From Chitinophagaceae bacterium (GTDB taxonomy: Bacteria > Bacteroidota > Bacteroidia > Chitinophagales > Chitinophagaceae): DNA of 64,000 bases. Under the pieces are notes generated by a model. The model did not search any database. It was not told where the DNA came from and saw only the letters and a program-made list of their open reading frames with translations. The stretch spans positions 310,001-374,000 of the forward strand of contig JADKJI010000005.1 in NCBI GenBank assembly GCA_016721085.1, written 5' to 3'. The position numbers were made by a program, and so were the translations under genes. Shown piece by piece: positions 47,201-55,653 of this stretch. The stretch's first letter is position 1; every line of letters begins with the position of its first letter.

Positions 47201-47294
47201 CATCTGTTACTTTACCGGTGATGGTCCGGTTTTGGGAGAGCAATTGCCCGGAAAGCAACAGCACGCCCAGCAAGAGCATTAAGATTTTTCTCAT
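44241..47294 (-). CDS. SusC/RagA family TonB-linked outer-membrane transporter
   Basis: A 1017-residue receptor. After the signal peptide (MRKILMLLLGVLLLSGQLLS) comes a carboxypeptidase-regulatory-like domain (ITGKVTDASGAPIPNASVQI, about residues 22-95), then LSEVVVVGYQ, the TonB-box region, and the plug with LDKALQGKAAGVLVQANNGI, NVRIRGAGSI, GNDPLYIVDGVQ and SIDILKDASASIYGSNAANG. The barrel ends in NITVGVQLGF. The start at 47294 is chosen for the signal peptide. It heads the operon SusC-SusD-lipoprotein. Without linked enzymes or a sigma/anti-sigma pair, substrate and regulation are open. Confidence 0.95.
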   Translation of the reverse strand: MRKILMLLLGVLLLSGQLLSQNRTITGKVTDASGAPIPNASVQIKGTTVGTTTKNDGSFIISVPGTARTLVISSVGQVPQEVSIDNKSIINVSLKTDDKNLSEVVVVGYQIRKKRDEAGAISTVKASQIANLPNVSLDKALQGKAAGVLVQANNGIPGGAVNVRIRGAGSIQAGNDPLYIVDGVQLNTRNDASFTQSNPLSFLNPDDIESIDILKDASASIYGSNAANGVVIITTKKGKSGKTKFTANVYFGQASPLQKLDVLNAQEFYQVRAEGYGSFNNLPASALAIKRAVLGELRVPGAASLTDKGADSAIAGLQTYDWQDAAFRTASIRNYELSASGGNEKSTFRLSTSYTDQQTIVTKADFKRYALKADITNKATDRLNIGASLSVSSVTQNLPFATDGSFLGSPAFSASGIIPTNPIYNADGTYYGVPGGSPANLAGTLNQNIIAVNDWNSGYNRTNQLIGNINADYRITNWLTFRAFAGLDYRLVQGRLVRDARTPDAFVRKGLTQSQSTWNTNINTYGTLNFNHTFGEDINLDGLVGFEYRRENQESLSAAGDGFPTYQFTYLNNAANPLSVGEFYTGFRRNGVFSSVNLSYKGRYVIGLVGRYDGSSRFAEDFRYGKFGGVKLAWNMDQEKFLSNSNVVNQLRLRASYGTTGNDQIGNFDGLGLYGGAGVYNGSGAIGFTQLANPKLKWESTKLLNFGIDFGLFNNRITGSVEWYDKRTNDLLLTQPLQSTTGFTGITTNIGRNQNKGVEVTLGADIFKARTENQLGWNVNFVMGFNEAKVLELYGGLKILPSNNSIQVGQPVGVLFTQQFAGVNAATGRPMWYDTLGNLAYQVQARDRVVLGPTSLPKFQGGLRNTFTYKGFSLDIFFQYEYGRYATDGQVNFLYENIARINALQYVYDNRWTTPGQVTSIPRFNINGTENKSSGAQSGNRMWFKADYIRLKNLTFSYDLSSSLTNKLKINSARFYVQGTNLYTISDWFSYDIEFVGTATGIVPQSKNITVGVQLGF

Positions 47295-47327
47295 TTGCAA
47301 CAGTTTTTGTTTGAATAAAACGAAATC

Positions 47328-47349
47328 GGCCATTAAATGTTCAATGGCC
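47328..47349 (-). promoter_or_regulatory. Hairpin in the SusC leader
   Basis: GGCCATT and AATGGCC (seven bases each) form a dyad with an eight-base spacer, 34-55 bases upstream of the SusC start. It could be a leader hairpin or an operator. Confidence 0.35.
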
Positions 47350-47520
47350 AGTATATAAGGACAGCGAAATTATTACTGCGGCTGCATAAAAAAATCACTT
47401 AGAAAAAAATTTGGGTGCTATTTTAGGGTCTTGACACTAAAATGACAATTGCAGAGGCAGAAGTTAGGCAACATCTTAATCCAATCTGCTTATAATCAGT
47501 CATATATAAATTAAATCTTA

Positions 47521-49863
47521 TTACTTCGCGCTTTTACTATTTCGGGAATTTTTTACCAATCGAAGTAACAGAGCGGGCAAAAATACAAGGTTGGTAAGTG
47601 TTGCCATTACAAGAGTTAAGGAGGTGAGCCACCCTAGAGCTTTTGTTCCACCAAAGCCACTGAAACAGAATATCACAAAACCGGCAATCAATACCAGGGA
47701 GGTATAGATAATGCTTATACCAGTTTTATGGATGGTGTCAATTACTACCTCTGTTGGTGTCTTCACGCTCCGGGCCAGTTCCTGTTTATAGTTTACAAGG
47801 AAACGTATCGTAATGTCAATCGCAATTCCCAATGCAACAGAAAACACCAACACGGTTGAAGGTTTAAGAGGAACACCCGTCCAACCCATAACCCCTGCAG
47901 TAATCAACAACGGTATTACATTAGGTATCAAAGAAGCAATTAATATCTTAAACGACTTGAACAGGTATAACATACAGGCAGCAATCAACAAAAAAGCCCA
48001 TACAATACTTTCCTTAAGTCCGTTAATGATGAATGCACTCCCTTCCAGGAATGTTACACTGGTACCTGTAAATGTGACCTTATACTGTGCAGAATCGAAA
48101 AGTTGGTTACTTCTTTTTTCTATGTTACTGATCAGTTCAGGAAGTCTTTTACTTCCAACATCAGCCATATTTACACTGATTCTTGTGAGCTGCTTGGTAC
48201 TATCCATGAAAGAAAGTATCAGCTTATTGAAATTATTTGCTTTACCGGTATCGCTTGATTTCCCATTTAAATACTGGGCAAGAAATGCAATATCTAACGT
48301 ATTTGGTAATCCATAGTTGGCACTATCGCCATCCCAATAAGCCTGACGGGCGAATTTCATCCCTTCAACTATAGATAATGGTCTTGCCATCTCTGGCTGT
48401 GCAGCAATATACTGGGAAAGAGAGTCGATCCTTTCAAAAGTCTGCAACATATTCTTACGAAGTCCATTCTTTTGTTTGGTATCTACCAAAATCTCCAATG
48501 GCATCACGCCCTTGAAATTTTTCTCGAAGAACTTCAGATCCGTAAAAATCTTATCTGTCTGTGGAAGATCATCGACAATGAATCCTTCAGATTTCAGCCT
48601 GAAAGTACCTGCAATAGAGGCTACAACCAATACCAATGTTATTGTATAAATCAATTTTTGGTGATGCAGGCTCCATAATTCAAGCTTATCAAGAAAAGAA
48701 AGTAAGAGTTTGTTATCGAGATAACGGGTATGCTTGGGCTTAGGATCTTTAAGCCAACTCAACGTAATCGGAATTACGATAATTGAAATGAAGAACAAAG
48801 CCATAATGTTGAATCCGGCTACTATTCCAAATTCCTTCAATATGGCACTGCGGGTAAGGGCGAAAACTGCAAAACCAATGGCTGCAGCGATATTACAGAA
48901 CAAGGTCACTATCCCCATCCTGCCTACCATTTCTACCAAGGCCGATTTTTTGTCACCAGTATCCTGATACGAAGTATGATATTTATTGAGGAAGTAGATA
49001 CAATTCGGAATACCAATTACAACAATCAACGGTGGGATCAATGCATTTAATAAGGTGATCTTGAAATCAAGCGCATGAATGGTTCCTAAACTCCAAATTA
49101 CCCCGATAATCACCACTCCTAATGACAGTAAGGTGGCACTAAGGCTTCTGAAAAACAGGAAAAGTATAACGGCCGATAATAATATTGAACCCAACAAAAA
49201 CCACTGCATTTCATTGGCGATCTTGGTGGCCATATTGGTCCTTATCAATGGCAAACCGCTATAATGCATTTCTATTCCTTGCGCCTTTCCAAAAGCATCA
49301 CCAGCTGCAACAATGGCTTTAACAACATCATTCCGCTTTTTTGAATTCAGCACTCCCTTATTGATCCTGATTCCCATCAGGTAAGAATGTGTTTCCGGAT
49401 TATATAATAGTCCTTTGTAAAATAATAAGGTACCGAATGTTGCTGCTGCTGAATCCAGTTCCTGTTGAGAAAGCTCACGTTGAGGAAATACGGTCGAAAC
49501 CTGTAATTTTTCCGCGGCAGTATCTTTCACCAAATTCACTGCGCCAGGGATATTCAAGACATCTTCAACTGCAGGGATAGCCTTCATTTGTTTTACTAAA
49601 GAAGCATATCCATTAAAAAAACCGGCCTTAAAAAAACCTTCTGTCTGTACTCCAACTACTAAAAGATTCCCATCTTCTCCAAACTTTGCCCGAAAGTTCT
49701 GGTACTCCATATATTTGGGATTATCCAGCGGAATAGCCCTTGTGAACTCATAGCTCAACTCCACCTTCGATGCATGGTATCCCATAAAAGCAGTGGCTGC
49801 AGCTAAAACCAAGATGAGTGCTATCCTGTACTTTAAGATGAACCGGCCAAGTTTAACCCACAT
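47521..49863 (-). CDS. RND/MMPL superfamily exporter
   Basis: A 780-residue inner-membrane protein with duplicated halves. Each half has one helix, a periplasmic domain of about 180 residues and a cluster of five helices (about 215-375 and 625-770). It starts MWVKLGRFILKYRIALILVL. Conserved stretches such as LNALIPPLIVVIGIPNCIYF and SVALGIAIDITIRFLVNYKQ match the MMPL/HAE3-type branch, relatives of hopanoid, lipid and patched-like transporters. No periplasmic adaptor or TolC gene is near, which also fits HAE3. It is divergent from porZ and on the same strand as SusC, 226 bases away. Confidence 0.87.
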   Translation of the reverse strand: MWVKLGRFILKYRIALILVLAAATAFMGYHASKVELSYEFTRAIPLDNPKYMEYQNFRAKFGEDGNLLVVGVQTEGFFKAGFFNGYASLVKQMKAIPAVEDVLNIPGAVNLVKDTAAEKLQVSTVFPQRELSQQELDSAAATFGTLLFYKGLLYNPETHSYLMGIRINKGVLNSKKRNDVVKAIVAAGDAFGKAQGIEMHYSGLPLIRTNMATKIANEMQWFLLGSILLSAVILFLFFRSLSATLLSLGVVIIGVIWSLGTIHALDFKITLLNALIPPLIVVIGIPNCIYFLNKYHTSYQDTGDKKSALVEMVGRMGIVTLFCNIAAAIGFAVFALTRSAILKEFGIVAGFNIMALFFISIIVIPITLSWLKDPKPKHTRYLDNKLLLSFLDKLELWSLHHQKLIYTITLVLVVASIAGTFRLKSEGFIVDDLPQTDKIFTDLKFFEKNFKGVMPLEILVDTKQKNGLRKNMLQTFERIDSLSQYIAAQPEMARPLSIVEGMKFARQAYWDGDSANYGLPNTLDIAFLAQYLNGKSSDTGKANNFNKLILSFMDSTKQLTRISVNMADVGSKRLPELISNIEKRSNQLFDSAQYKVTFTGTSVTFLEGSAFIINGLKESIVWAFLLIAACMLYLFKSFKILIASLIPNVIPLLITAGVMGWTGVPLKPSTVLVFSVALGIAIDITIRFLVNYKQELARSVKTPTEVVIDTIHKTGISIIYTSLVLIAGFVIFCFSGFGGTKALGWLTSLTLVMATLTNLVFLPALLLRLVKNSRNSKSAK

Positions 49864-49949
49864 AGATTGAAGATTATAGTTGATAAATCCGAGGCAAAGA
49901 AACTCTTTTTACGCCTCTTACTGAAGATTTTTTTGCCGTCATTTCCATC

Positions 49950-49957
49950 TACCTTTG
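49950..49957 (+). promoter_or_regulatory. Candidate -7 box of porZ
   Basis: TACCTTTG matches TAnnTTTG and ends only five bases before the chosen ATG at 49963. Transcription would start at or next to the start codon, so the mRNA may be leaderless. Confidence 0.45.
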
Positions 49958-49962
49958 AACTT

Positions 49963-52263
49963 ATGTCGGGCCATAGAATTCAATGCACCTTTTTCCTGCT
50001 TTTCCTGATGCTTACTGCCAATGCACAGGCACCAGCAATCGGGCAATGGAGGGAGCACTTGCCATGGTCAAATGCCATCCAGGTTATATCTTCTTCCGAC
50101 AAAATCTGGTGCGCAACTTCTTATAGTTTGTTTTCAGTTGATAAAGAAGAAAACAGCATCGAACGATGGAGCAAAGTGAACGGATTGCATGAAACAGGTA
50201 TAGCAGCCATTGGATGGGACAATAATACCAGTACCCTGATTGCAGGATATTCCAATAGCATTATCGACTTGATAATGGATAATGAAATCAAAAAAATAGA
50301 TGCCCTATTTCGTTTGCCAGCTAATACTGACAAATCTATCAAGAGCATTTTCACAAACAATGGTTTCGCTTATATATCCACAGGGATAGGCATTTTACTT
50401 GTAGATATAAATAAAGGAGAAGTTAAAGACACGTACATTATTGGAACAAATGGAAACAGGATTCCAGTATTTGCAACCACCATCGCTAATGGAATACTTT
50501 ATGCAGCTAGTTCTGAAGGATTGAAGACAATCGCAATCAATTCACCCAATATTTCAGATTACAGGAATTGGAAAACAGTAAGTGGTACAAACGGACTTTC
50601 AGAAGGTACACCTGAAAAGCTTGCCATTTCAAACAATCAGGTGCTTTTATTAAAAAAGGATTCCATATTCAGGGAATCGGGCAATCTGTGGAATCTTTTT
50701 TATACTAATGGGAAACGAATTAAAGACCTAACTGTTGGTCCAGGAAAGATACTGGTAGCAGAAAAAAATGGAACTACTGGAAATGTTGTAGTACTAAGTG
50801 CTACTGGCACTATTGAACAGATTATCCAGAATAGTACTGCTACAACTACTCCCATGCAGGCAGCCTATGATAATGGCGACTTCTGGATTGCTGATAGTGT
50901 ATCGGGGCTCTCAAAATATTCGGGAAGTAATTTCACTTCATACAAACCCAATTCTGTTAATTCAGTAGCTGCTGGTTATATAAGAAATGCAGCTTCCCGT
51001 TTATGGGTTTCTACAGGTTCTGTAAAAAATTTACCAGTATTGGGGAACAAGACCGGGCTTTCTCTTTTTACTGATGAAACCTGGACAAATTTTTCGGCAC
51101 CACAGGAACCAGCTATGGACTCCCTTACCGATTGCATTCCCCTCGCTATTGATCAGCTAGACGGTTCTGTTTGGGCCGGCTCCTTTGGAGGAGGCTTATT
51201 TAATATAACTACTACAGGTACACTAAAAATATTCAAGCAAAACAGCCCGATTCAGCCGGCAATCGGCTTTCCTACGCAATATCGTGTGTCGGGCCTCGCC
51301 TTTGATGCCTCCAACAATCTTTGGATCAGTAATCATGGGGCTGCAAAAAATCTTCATGTAAAAAAAGCTGATGGCAACTGGATCTCTTTTTCCGCACCCT
51401 ATCCTATTGCTGGAAATGAACTGGCACAAGTGATAATTGATGATCAGCAACAGAAATGGATTATCGCAGCTGGCGACCAGGGACTACTATGTTTTAATCA
51501 TGGAAGCTCACTTGAGAACAGCTCCGACGACAGATGGAAATGGCTTCGTACCGGAAAAGCAAATGGCAATTTGCCCGACAACGGAGTGCTTTGCATAGCT
51601 AAAGACAAAAACGGATTTATTTGGGTCGGAACAAAAAAAGGTATTGGCATCTTTCAATGTGCTCAGGAAATGTTCACTTCGCAGGGGTGTGATGCTATCT
51701 TACCAATTGTGCAACAGGATAATTTTGCTGGTTACTTATTCCGTGATGAAGAAGTACAATGTATTACAGTTGATGGAGCAGATCGGAAATGGATAGGCAC
51801 ACAGAATGGAGTGTGGTTAATTAGTGCTGATGCAGAAAAAACCATTTATCGCTTTACAACTGATAACAGCCCCTTGCCCGATAACGACATCAAGCAAATT
51901 GGAATTGACGAAAAAACAGGCGAGGTATTTATTTCAACTGCTAAAGGGATGGTATCGTTTAGAGGTACAGCCACTGAAGGAACAAATTCATATAATGATG
52001 TTTTAGTATTCCCCAACCCTGTTCCTCCCGATTTTTCTGGTAGCATTGCCATAAGAGGCTTAGCCAATAATTCGATAGTAAAGATCACAGAGCTTGATGG
52101 AAGGTTAGTTTATGAAACAAGGGCCTTAGGTGGACAAGCCATTTGGAATGGAAGAAATTATAAAGGTCAAAGAATATCAACAGGCGTATATCTGGTAATA
52201 AGCGTTGATGATTCACACAAGGAGAAGATGGTTTCAAAAATCGTTTTTATAGGCAAGCAATAA
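49963..52263 (+). CDS. porZ: PorZ-like T9SS attachment protein
   Basis: A 766-residue secreted protein. The signal peptide (MSGHRIQCTFFLLFLMLTAN) leads into two seven-bladed propellers with recurrent blades such as IWCATSYSLFSVDKEENSIE, WVGTKKGIGIFQ and WIGTQNGVWLISADAEKTIY, then a C-terminal sorting domain (VLVFPNPVPPDFSGSIAIRG to GVYLVISVDDSHKEKM). This matches PorZ, part of the T9SS attachment complex that places A-LPS on cargo. The next gene is recO, overlapping by one base, a pairing I recall from other Bacteroidota. Start 49963 is chosen over 49867 for the signal peptide and promoter box. Confidence 0.82.
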   Translation: MSGHRIQCTFFLLFLMLTANAQAPAIGQWREHLPWSNAIQVISSSDKIWCATSYSLFSVDKEENSIERWSKVNGLHETGIAAIGWDNNTSTLIAGYSNSIIDLIMDNEIKKIDALFRLPANTDKSIKSIFTNNGFAYISTGIGILLVDINKGEVKDTYIIGTNGNRIPVFATTIANGILYAASSEGLKTIAINSPNISDYRNWKTVSGTNGLSEGTPEKLAISNNQVLLLKKDSIFRESGNLWNLFYTNGKRIKDLTVGPGKILVAEKNGTTGNVVVLSATGTIEQIIQNSTATTTPMQAAYDNGDFWIADSVSGLSKYSGSNFTSYKPNSVNSVAAGYIRNAASRLWVSTGSVKNLPVLGNKTGLSLFTDETWTNFSAPQEPAMDSLTDCIPLAIDQLDGSVWAGSFGGGLFNITTTGTLKIFKQNSPIQPAIGFPTQYRVSGLAFDASNNLWISNHGAAKNLHVKKADGNWISFSAPYPIAGNELAQVIIDDQQQKWIIAAGDQGLLCFNHGSSLENSSDDRWKWLRTGKANGNLPDNGVLCIAKDKNGFIWVGTKKGIGIFQCAQEMFTSQGCDAILPIVQQDNFAGYLFRDEEVQCITVDGADRKWIGTQNGVWLISADAEKTIYRFTTDNSPLPDNDIKQIGIDEKTGEVFISTAKGMVSFRGTATEGTNSYNDVLVFPNPVPPDFSGSIAIRGLANNSIVKITELDGRLVYETRALGGQAIWNGRNYKGQRISTGVYLVISVDDSHKEKMVSKIVFIGKQ

Positions 52264-53012
52264 TGAGTGGTACTGTTTTACATACAACAAAGGGAATTAT
52301 ACTGCGTGCTGTAAAGTATGGGGAAACCAGTCTTATCTTAACCGTATATACTTCCTTATTCGGCACCCAGTCGTATCTTATTAATGGCCTCCGTTCCAGT
52401 TCAAAAAACGGGAATAACAAAGCGGCCTTTTTTCAACCAGCATCTCTTCTTGAATTGGTGGTATACCATAATGAATTCAAAAATCTGCAAAGAATTAAGG
52501 AATATAGATGGAGTCATCTTTACCAGCACCTTTTTTTTGATGTTAGAAAAAACTGTGTAGCATTATTCATGATTGAATTGCTTCAGAAAACATTGAAGCA
52601 ACCCGATCCGCATCCGGAACTATTTGAATTTCTTGAAGATGCTTTTATTCATCTTGATGAAGCTAACGATACGATTGTTGCCAATTTCCCATTATTCTTC
52701 GCCACCCAACTTATGGGTTTCTTTGGCTTCAGAATAAGCGATGATCATGATAACTCCTTTACCATTTTCGATTTAGCTGAAGGAGCATTCGTAAAGGAAC
52801 CTCCTTCTCATTCTCATTATATTAATGAAGCGGGCAGTATCCTGCTTTCCCATTTATTAAAAGTGATGCATCCTTCCGAATTAGTTGAACTGAATATGAA
52901 TGTTGAAAAAAGAAGGACCTTATTACAAGCGCTACAGATATTCTATACCCTGCATATACCCGAATTCGGGACCATGAGAACTTTGCCGGTGTTGCAGGAG
53001 GTGCTGGGGTGA
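52263..53012 (+). CDS. recO: DNA repair protein RecO
   Basis: A 249-residue recombination mediator that loads RecA with RecR. It begins TVLHTTKGIILRAVKYGETS with an OB fold (SLILTVYTSLFGTQSYLINGLRS is split across it), followed by LLELVVYHNEFKNLQRIKEY and a helical domain containing FFATQLMGFFGFRI. The zinc-finger cysteines of many RecO proteins are absent, as is common in this phylum. It overlaps the porZ stop by one base and ends before a large palindromic terminator-like repeat. Confidence 0.9.
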   Translation: MSGTVLHTTKGIILRAVKYGETSLILTVYTSLFGTQSYLINGLRSSSKNGNNKAAFFQPASLLELVVYHNEFKNLQRIKEYRWSHLYQHLFFDVRKNCVALFMIELLQKTLKQPDPHPELFEFLEDAFIHLDEANDTIVANFPLFFATQLMGFFGFRISDDHDNSFTIFDLAEGAFVKEPPSHSHYINEAGSILLSHLLKVMHPSELVELNMNVEKRRTLLQALQIFYTLHIPEFGTMRTLPVLQEVLG

Positions 53013-53066
53013 GGGAGATTTGTAGGTTTTAAGTAGTACGTTATAAGATTAGAGTCAGAAACTATC

Positions 53067-53130
53067 TTTTCACCGCAGAGACGCGGAGACGCAGAGGAAT
53101 TCCTGCGTCTCCGCGTCTCTGCGGTGAAAA
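53067..53130. repeat. Perfect palindromic member of the CGCAGAGACGC repeat family
   Basis: Two 28-base arms (53067-53094 and 53103-53130) pair perfectly: left TTTTCACCGCAGAGACGC..., right ...GCGTCTCTGCGGTGAAAA. The inner GGAATTCC adds four more pairs. It lies between the convergent recO and amidohydrolase genes and, with T at one side and A at the other, could end both transcripts. Degenerate copies occur at 9929, 16184, 17075, 17931 and 59784. Confidence 0.85.
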
Positions 53131-53132
53131 AA

Positions 53133-54314
53133 TCACTCTAACCTTCTAACAAAAGCATTCTCACCCAACCCCTCCCCTTCCAATAACAACACCCCCGGTT
53201 GCTTTCCTACTTCAAAGCTGCCTAGTATCTCATCTAATTGCAAAGCTTTAGCTCCATTAAGCGTTGCCCATTGTAGTAGTTGGGAAACAGGTATATGAGG
53301 AAATGATGCATGCAAGGTTTTCAATTCCTCCAAAACACTCAATTGACGATTTGATGCTAAACTATCTGTACCTACTACAATAGTTATTCCTGAATTCATC
53401 AAGAGATCTACATCCGGAAGTCCATTGCCGATATAATTATTGGCATTTGGACAAAGGCATAAATAACAATCGGATGATTTTATATTACTCTTCCTGATAG
53501 CATCAAGGTCACTAGCTGAAGTGTTTACATTATGAACCAGCAATAATGTTTGGTTGTTTCTGAAATGAGGCAATACCGATTGCAAACTACTTTGGCGAGG
53601 TGCTGTGAAAAAAGAAAGATCGATTTTCAATTGATCGTATAATGAAATAAGGTCACCCTTCTTCTCCTTGAAAAAAAGGACTTCATCTTCCGACTCCTGA
53701 TTGTGCATTGTAAGCAACTGGTTCCCGGGAAAATTGGTGATCTTATGAAACAAATCGGGAGAAACCGAATAGGGCGCATGAGGCACCAGTGAAACACTTG
53801 AAACCGGTATACCATAATTCGGCGCAAATTTATTGAAGACGGCAACTGACTGATTGAATCGGTCCTGCGCGGTTGCAGGTACAAAACCTGTACACTCTAC
53901 AAAATTGTGATAATAAAGAAGTCCTTGTTGTTTTTGATGCAGACTAAGTGCTGTATTGCAAATATCTCCAACAGCTACAATCCCATTATTCAGCATAGCA
54001 GTTTCAGCCTCTTCAATTGCATTTAGAATTTCCTGCTCTGGCCGCTGCCGTTCTTTCATTACTGCCATTATGAATGCTGTCATACCTGTTTTTTCAGGTA
54101 TTACCCCTTTCATATGACTTAATTCAATATGGCAGTGAGCATTTATAAAGCCGGGGCATAAGATCCCTTGAAATGATTCAACCTCATTACCGGCTTCAGA
54201 AATTGGAACAATGGCTTCTACAACCCCTTCTTCCCCAAGAATCAATACCATTTCATCGGTAAGGAATTCCGATCCTGTAAATAGTTGTGAGGCATGTAAC
54301 TTTCGATAACTCAT
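53133..54314 (-). CDS. Amidohydrolase family protein (TRZ/ATZ-like deaminase)
   Basis: A 393-residue metal-dependent hydrolase. The metal site begins with CPGFINAHCHIELSHMKG (H60 and H62), continues with VPHAPYSVSPDLF and the TMHNQESEDE loop, HNVNTSASDLDAI, and ends with the catalytic aspartate in GTDSLASNRQLS. Flanking composite beta domains give the full fold. Relatives deaminate guanine, aminofutalosine, SAH or triazines. Aminodeoxyfutalosine deaminase of the futalosine menaquinone route is one option but no other mqn gene is near. It is convergent with recO and divergent from prfA. Confidence 0.8.
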   Translation of the reverse strand: MSYRKLHASQLFTGSEFLTDEMVLILGEEGVVEAIVPISEAGNEVESFQGILCPGFINAHCHIELSHMKGVIPEKTGMTAFIMAVMKERQRPEQEILNAIEEAETAMLNNGIVAVGDICNTALSLHQKQQGLLYYHNFVECTGFVPATAQDRFNQSVAVFNKFAPNYGIPVSSVSLVPHAPYSVSPDLFHKITNFPGNQLLTMHNQESEDEVLFFKEKKGDLISLYDQLKIDLSFFTAPRQSSLQSVLPHFRNNQTLLLVHNVNTSASDLDAIRKSNIKSSDCYLCLCPNANNYIGNGLPDVDLLMNSGITIVVGTDSLASNRQLSVLEELKTLHASFPHIPVSQLLQWATLNGAKALQLDEILGSFEVGKQPGVLLLEGEGLGENAFVRRLE

Positions 54315-54330
54315 ATAAATTGGAAAGAAT

Positions 54331-54338
54331 TAACTTTG
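54331..54338 (+). promoter_or_regulatory. Candidate -7 box upstream of prfA
   Basis: TAACTTTG fits TAnnTTTG and is followed by CCGTCC. It is 123 bases before the prfA start. No TTG occurs at the expected spacing. Confidence 0.35.
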
Positions 54339-54461
54339 CCGTCCTTAAAGGAAGCCTGTAACTGGCCAATAATGCCAGAAACATAAAGGTAGGCAGTACC
54401 GACTTGTGACACAACAAATACCGGTAGGTACCAGCACAAAGGGTTCCCAAATAAACAGAAG

Positions 54462-55526
54462 ATGCTAGATAAATTAGAAGCTATAAAAGCCCGTTTTGAT
54501 GACCTGGGAGTGGCGTTGACAAATCCTGAGATTGTTAGCGACAATAAGAAGTTCAGTGCCCTGAGTAAAGAATACCGGAGCCTGGAAAAGATTGTATTAA
54601 AGTTTGAAGCCTATAAAACCACTCTTGCCGATCTTGAAACCTATAAGGAGGCATTAAATGGAGATGATGCTGAGTGGAGGGATCTTGCTAAAGAAGAATT
54701 ACCATCTTTAGAACAGAAAAAAGATATATTGGAAGCTGAAATCAGAAAGCTTCTGATTCCAAAAGATCCACAAGACGATAAGAATGCCATCATAGAAATT
54801 CGTGCTGGTACTGGTGGCGATGAGGCTAGCCTTTTTGCCGGTAATCTCCTGAATATGTACATCCGCTATTGCGCCAATAAAGGCTGGAAAACAGCCATTT
54901 TAAGTGAAAGCGAAGGAACAGTTGGAGGTTATAAGGAAGTACAATTAGAAGTAATAGGTGATGAAGTATATGGCACTTTGAAATTCGAAAGCGGTGTACA
55001 CCGTGTTCAAAGAGTTCCAGATACAGAAGCCAGTGGAAGGGTACACACTTCTGCAGCCACTGTTGCCGTAATGCCTGAAGCGGAAGAAGTGGATTTCGAA
55101 CTTAGGGAAAGCGATGTGAAAATGGAAACTTCCCGAAGTGGTGGAGCCGGCGGACAAAACGTAAACAAGGTGGAAACAAAAGTGATGCTAACCCACCTTC
55201 CAACCGGTACTGTTATTATATGCCAAACAGAAAGGACACAGTTGGGTAACAGGGAAAAAGCTATGCAGATGATGCGTACCAAGCTGTATGAAGAACAAGT
55301 AAGAAAACAGGAAGAAGAGATATCCCGCCAGCGAAAAAGTTTTGTAAGCACGGGTGACCGAAGTGCTAAAATCAGGACATACAATTATCCGCAGGGAAGG
55401 GTAACAGATCATCGTATCGGGCTTACCGTTTACAACCTTGCTGAAGTAATGAACGGAACCATTCAGGAGTTCATTGATGCCCTGCAATTCGCTGAAAATG
55501 CCGAGAAATTGTCGAAACAGCAATAA
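54462..55526 (+). CDS. prfA: Peptide chain release factor 1
   Basis: A 354-residue factor that reads UAA and UAG. It opens with MLDKLEAIKARFDDLG. The codon-recognition region is HRVQRVPDTEASGRVHTSAA, which includes the RF1-type anticodon tripeptide region, and the peptidyl-hydrolysis motif GGQ is in SRSGGAGGQNVNKVETKV. RF2 would carry a programmed frameshift and SPF, both absent. Length is normal. It is followed by a strong terminator at 55548. Confidence 0.95.
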   Translation: MLDKLEAIKARFDDLGVALTNPEIVSDNKKFSALSKEYRSLEKIVLKFEAYKTTLADLETYKEALNGDDAEWRDLAKEELPSLEQKKDILEAEIRKLLIPKDPQDDKNAIIEIRAGTGGDEASLFAGNLLNMYIRYCANKGWKTAILSESEGTVGGYKEVQLEVIGDEVYGTLKFESGVHRVQRVPDTEASGRVHTSAATVAVMPEAEEVDFELRESDVKMETSRSGGAGGQNVNKVETKVMLTHLPTGTVIICQTERTQLGNREKAMQMMRTKLYEEQVRKQEEEISRQRKSFVSTGDRSAKIRTYNYPQGRVTDHRIGLTVYNLAEVMNGTIQEFIDALQFAENAEKLSKQQ

Positions 55527-55547
55527 GTTTATTGACACAACTTACTT

Positions 55548-55574
55548 AGGCTGGCTTTTTTGCCAGCCTTTTTA
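55548..55574 (+). terminator. prfA terminator
   Basis: Arms AGGCTGGC (55548-55555) and GCCAGCCT (55562-55569) pair around a T-rich loop and are followed by T. Confidence 0.85.
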
Positions 55575-55653
55575 ATGACTCATATTTAATATTGGGCCAT
55601 GCAACCGAATGACTTAAAAAACTAACTTAGTCTTATAACTAAAATTAATTGTC

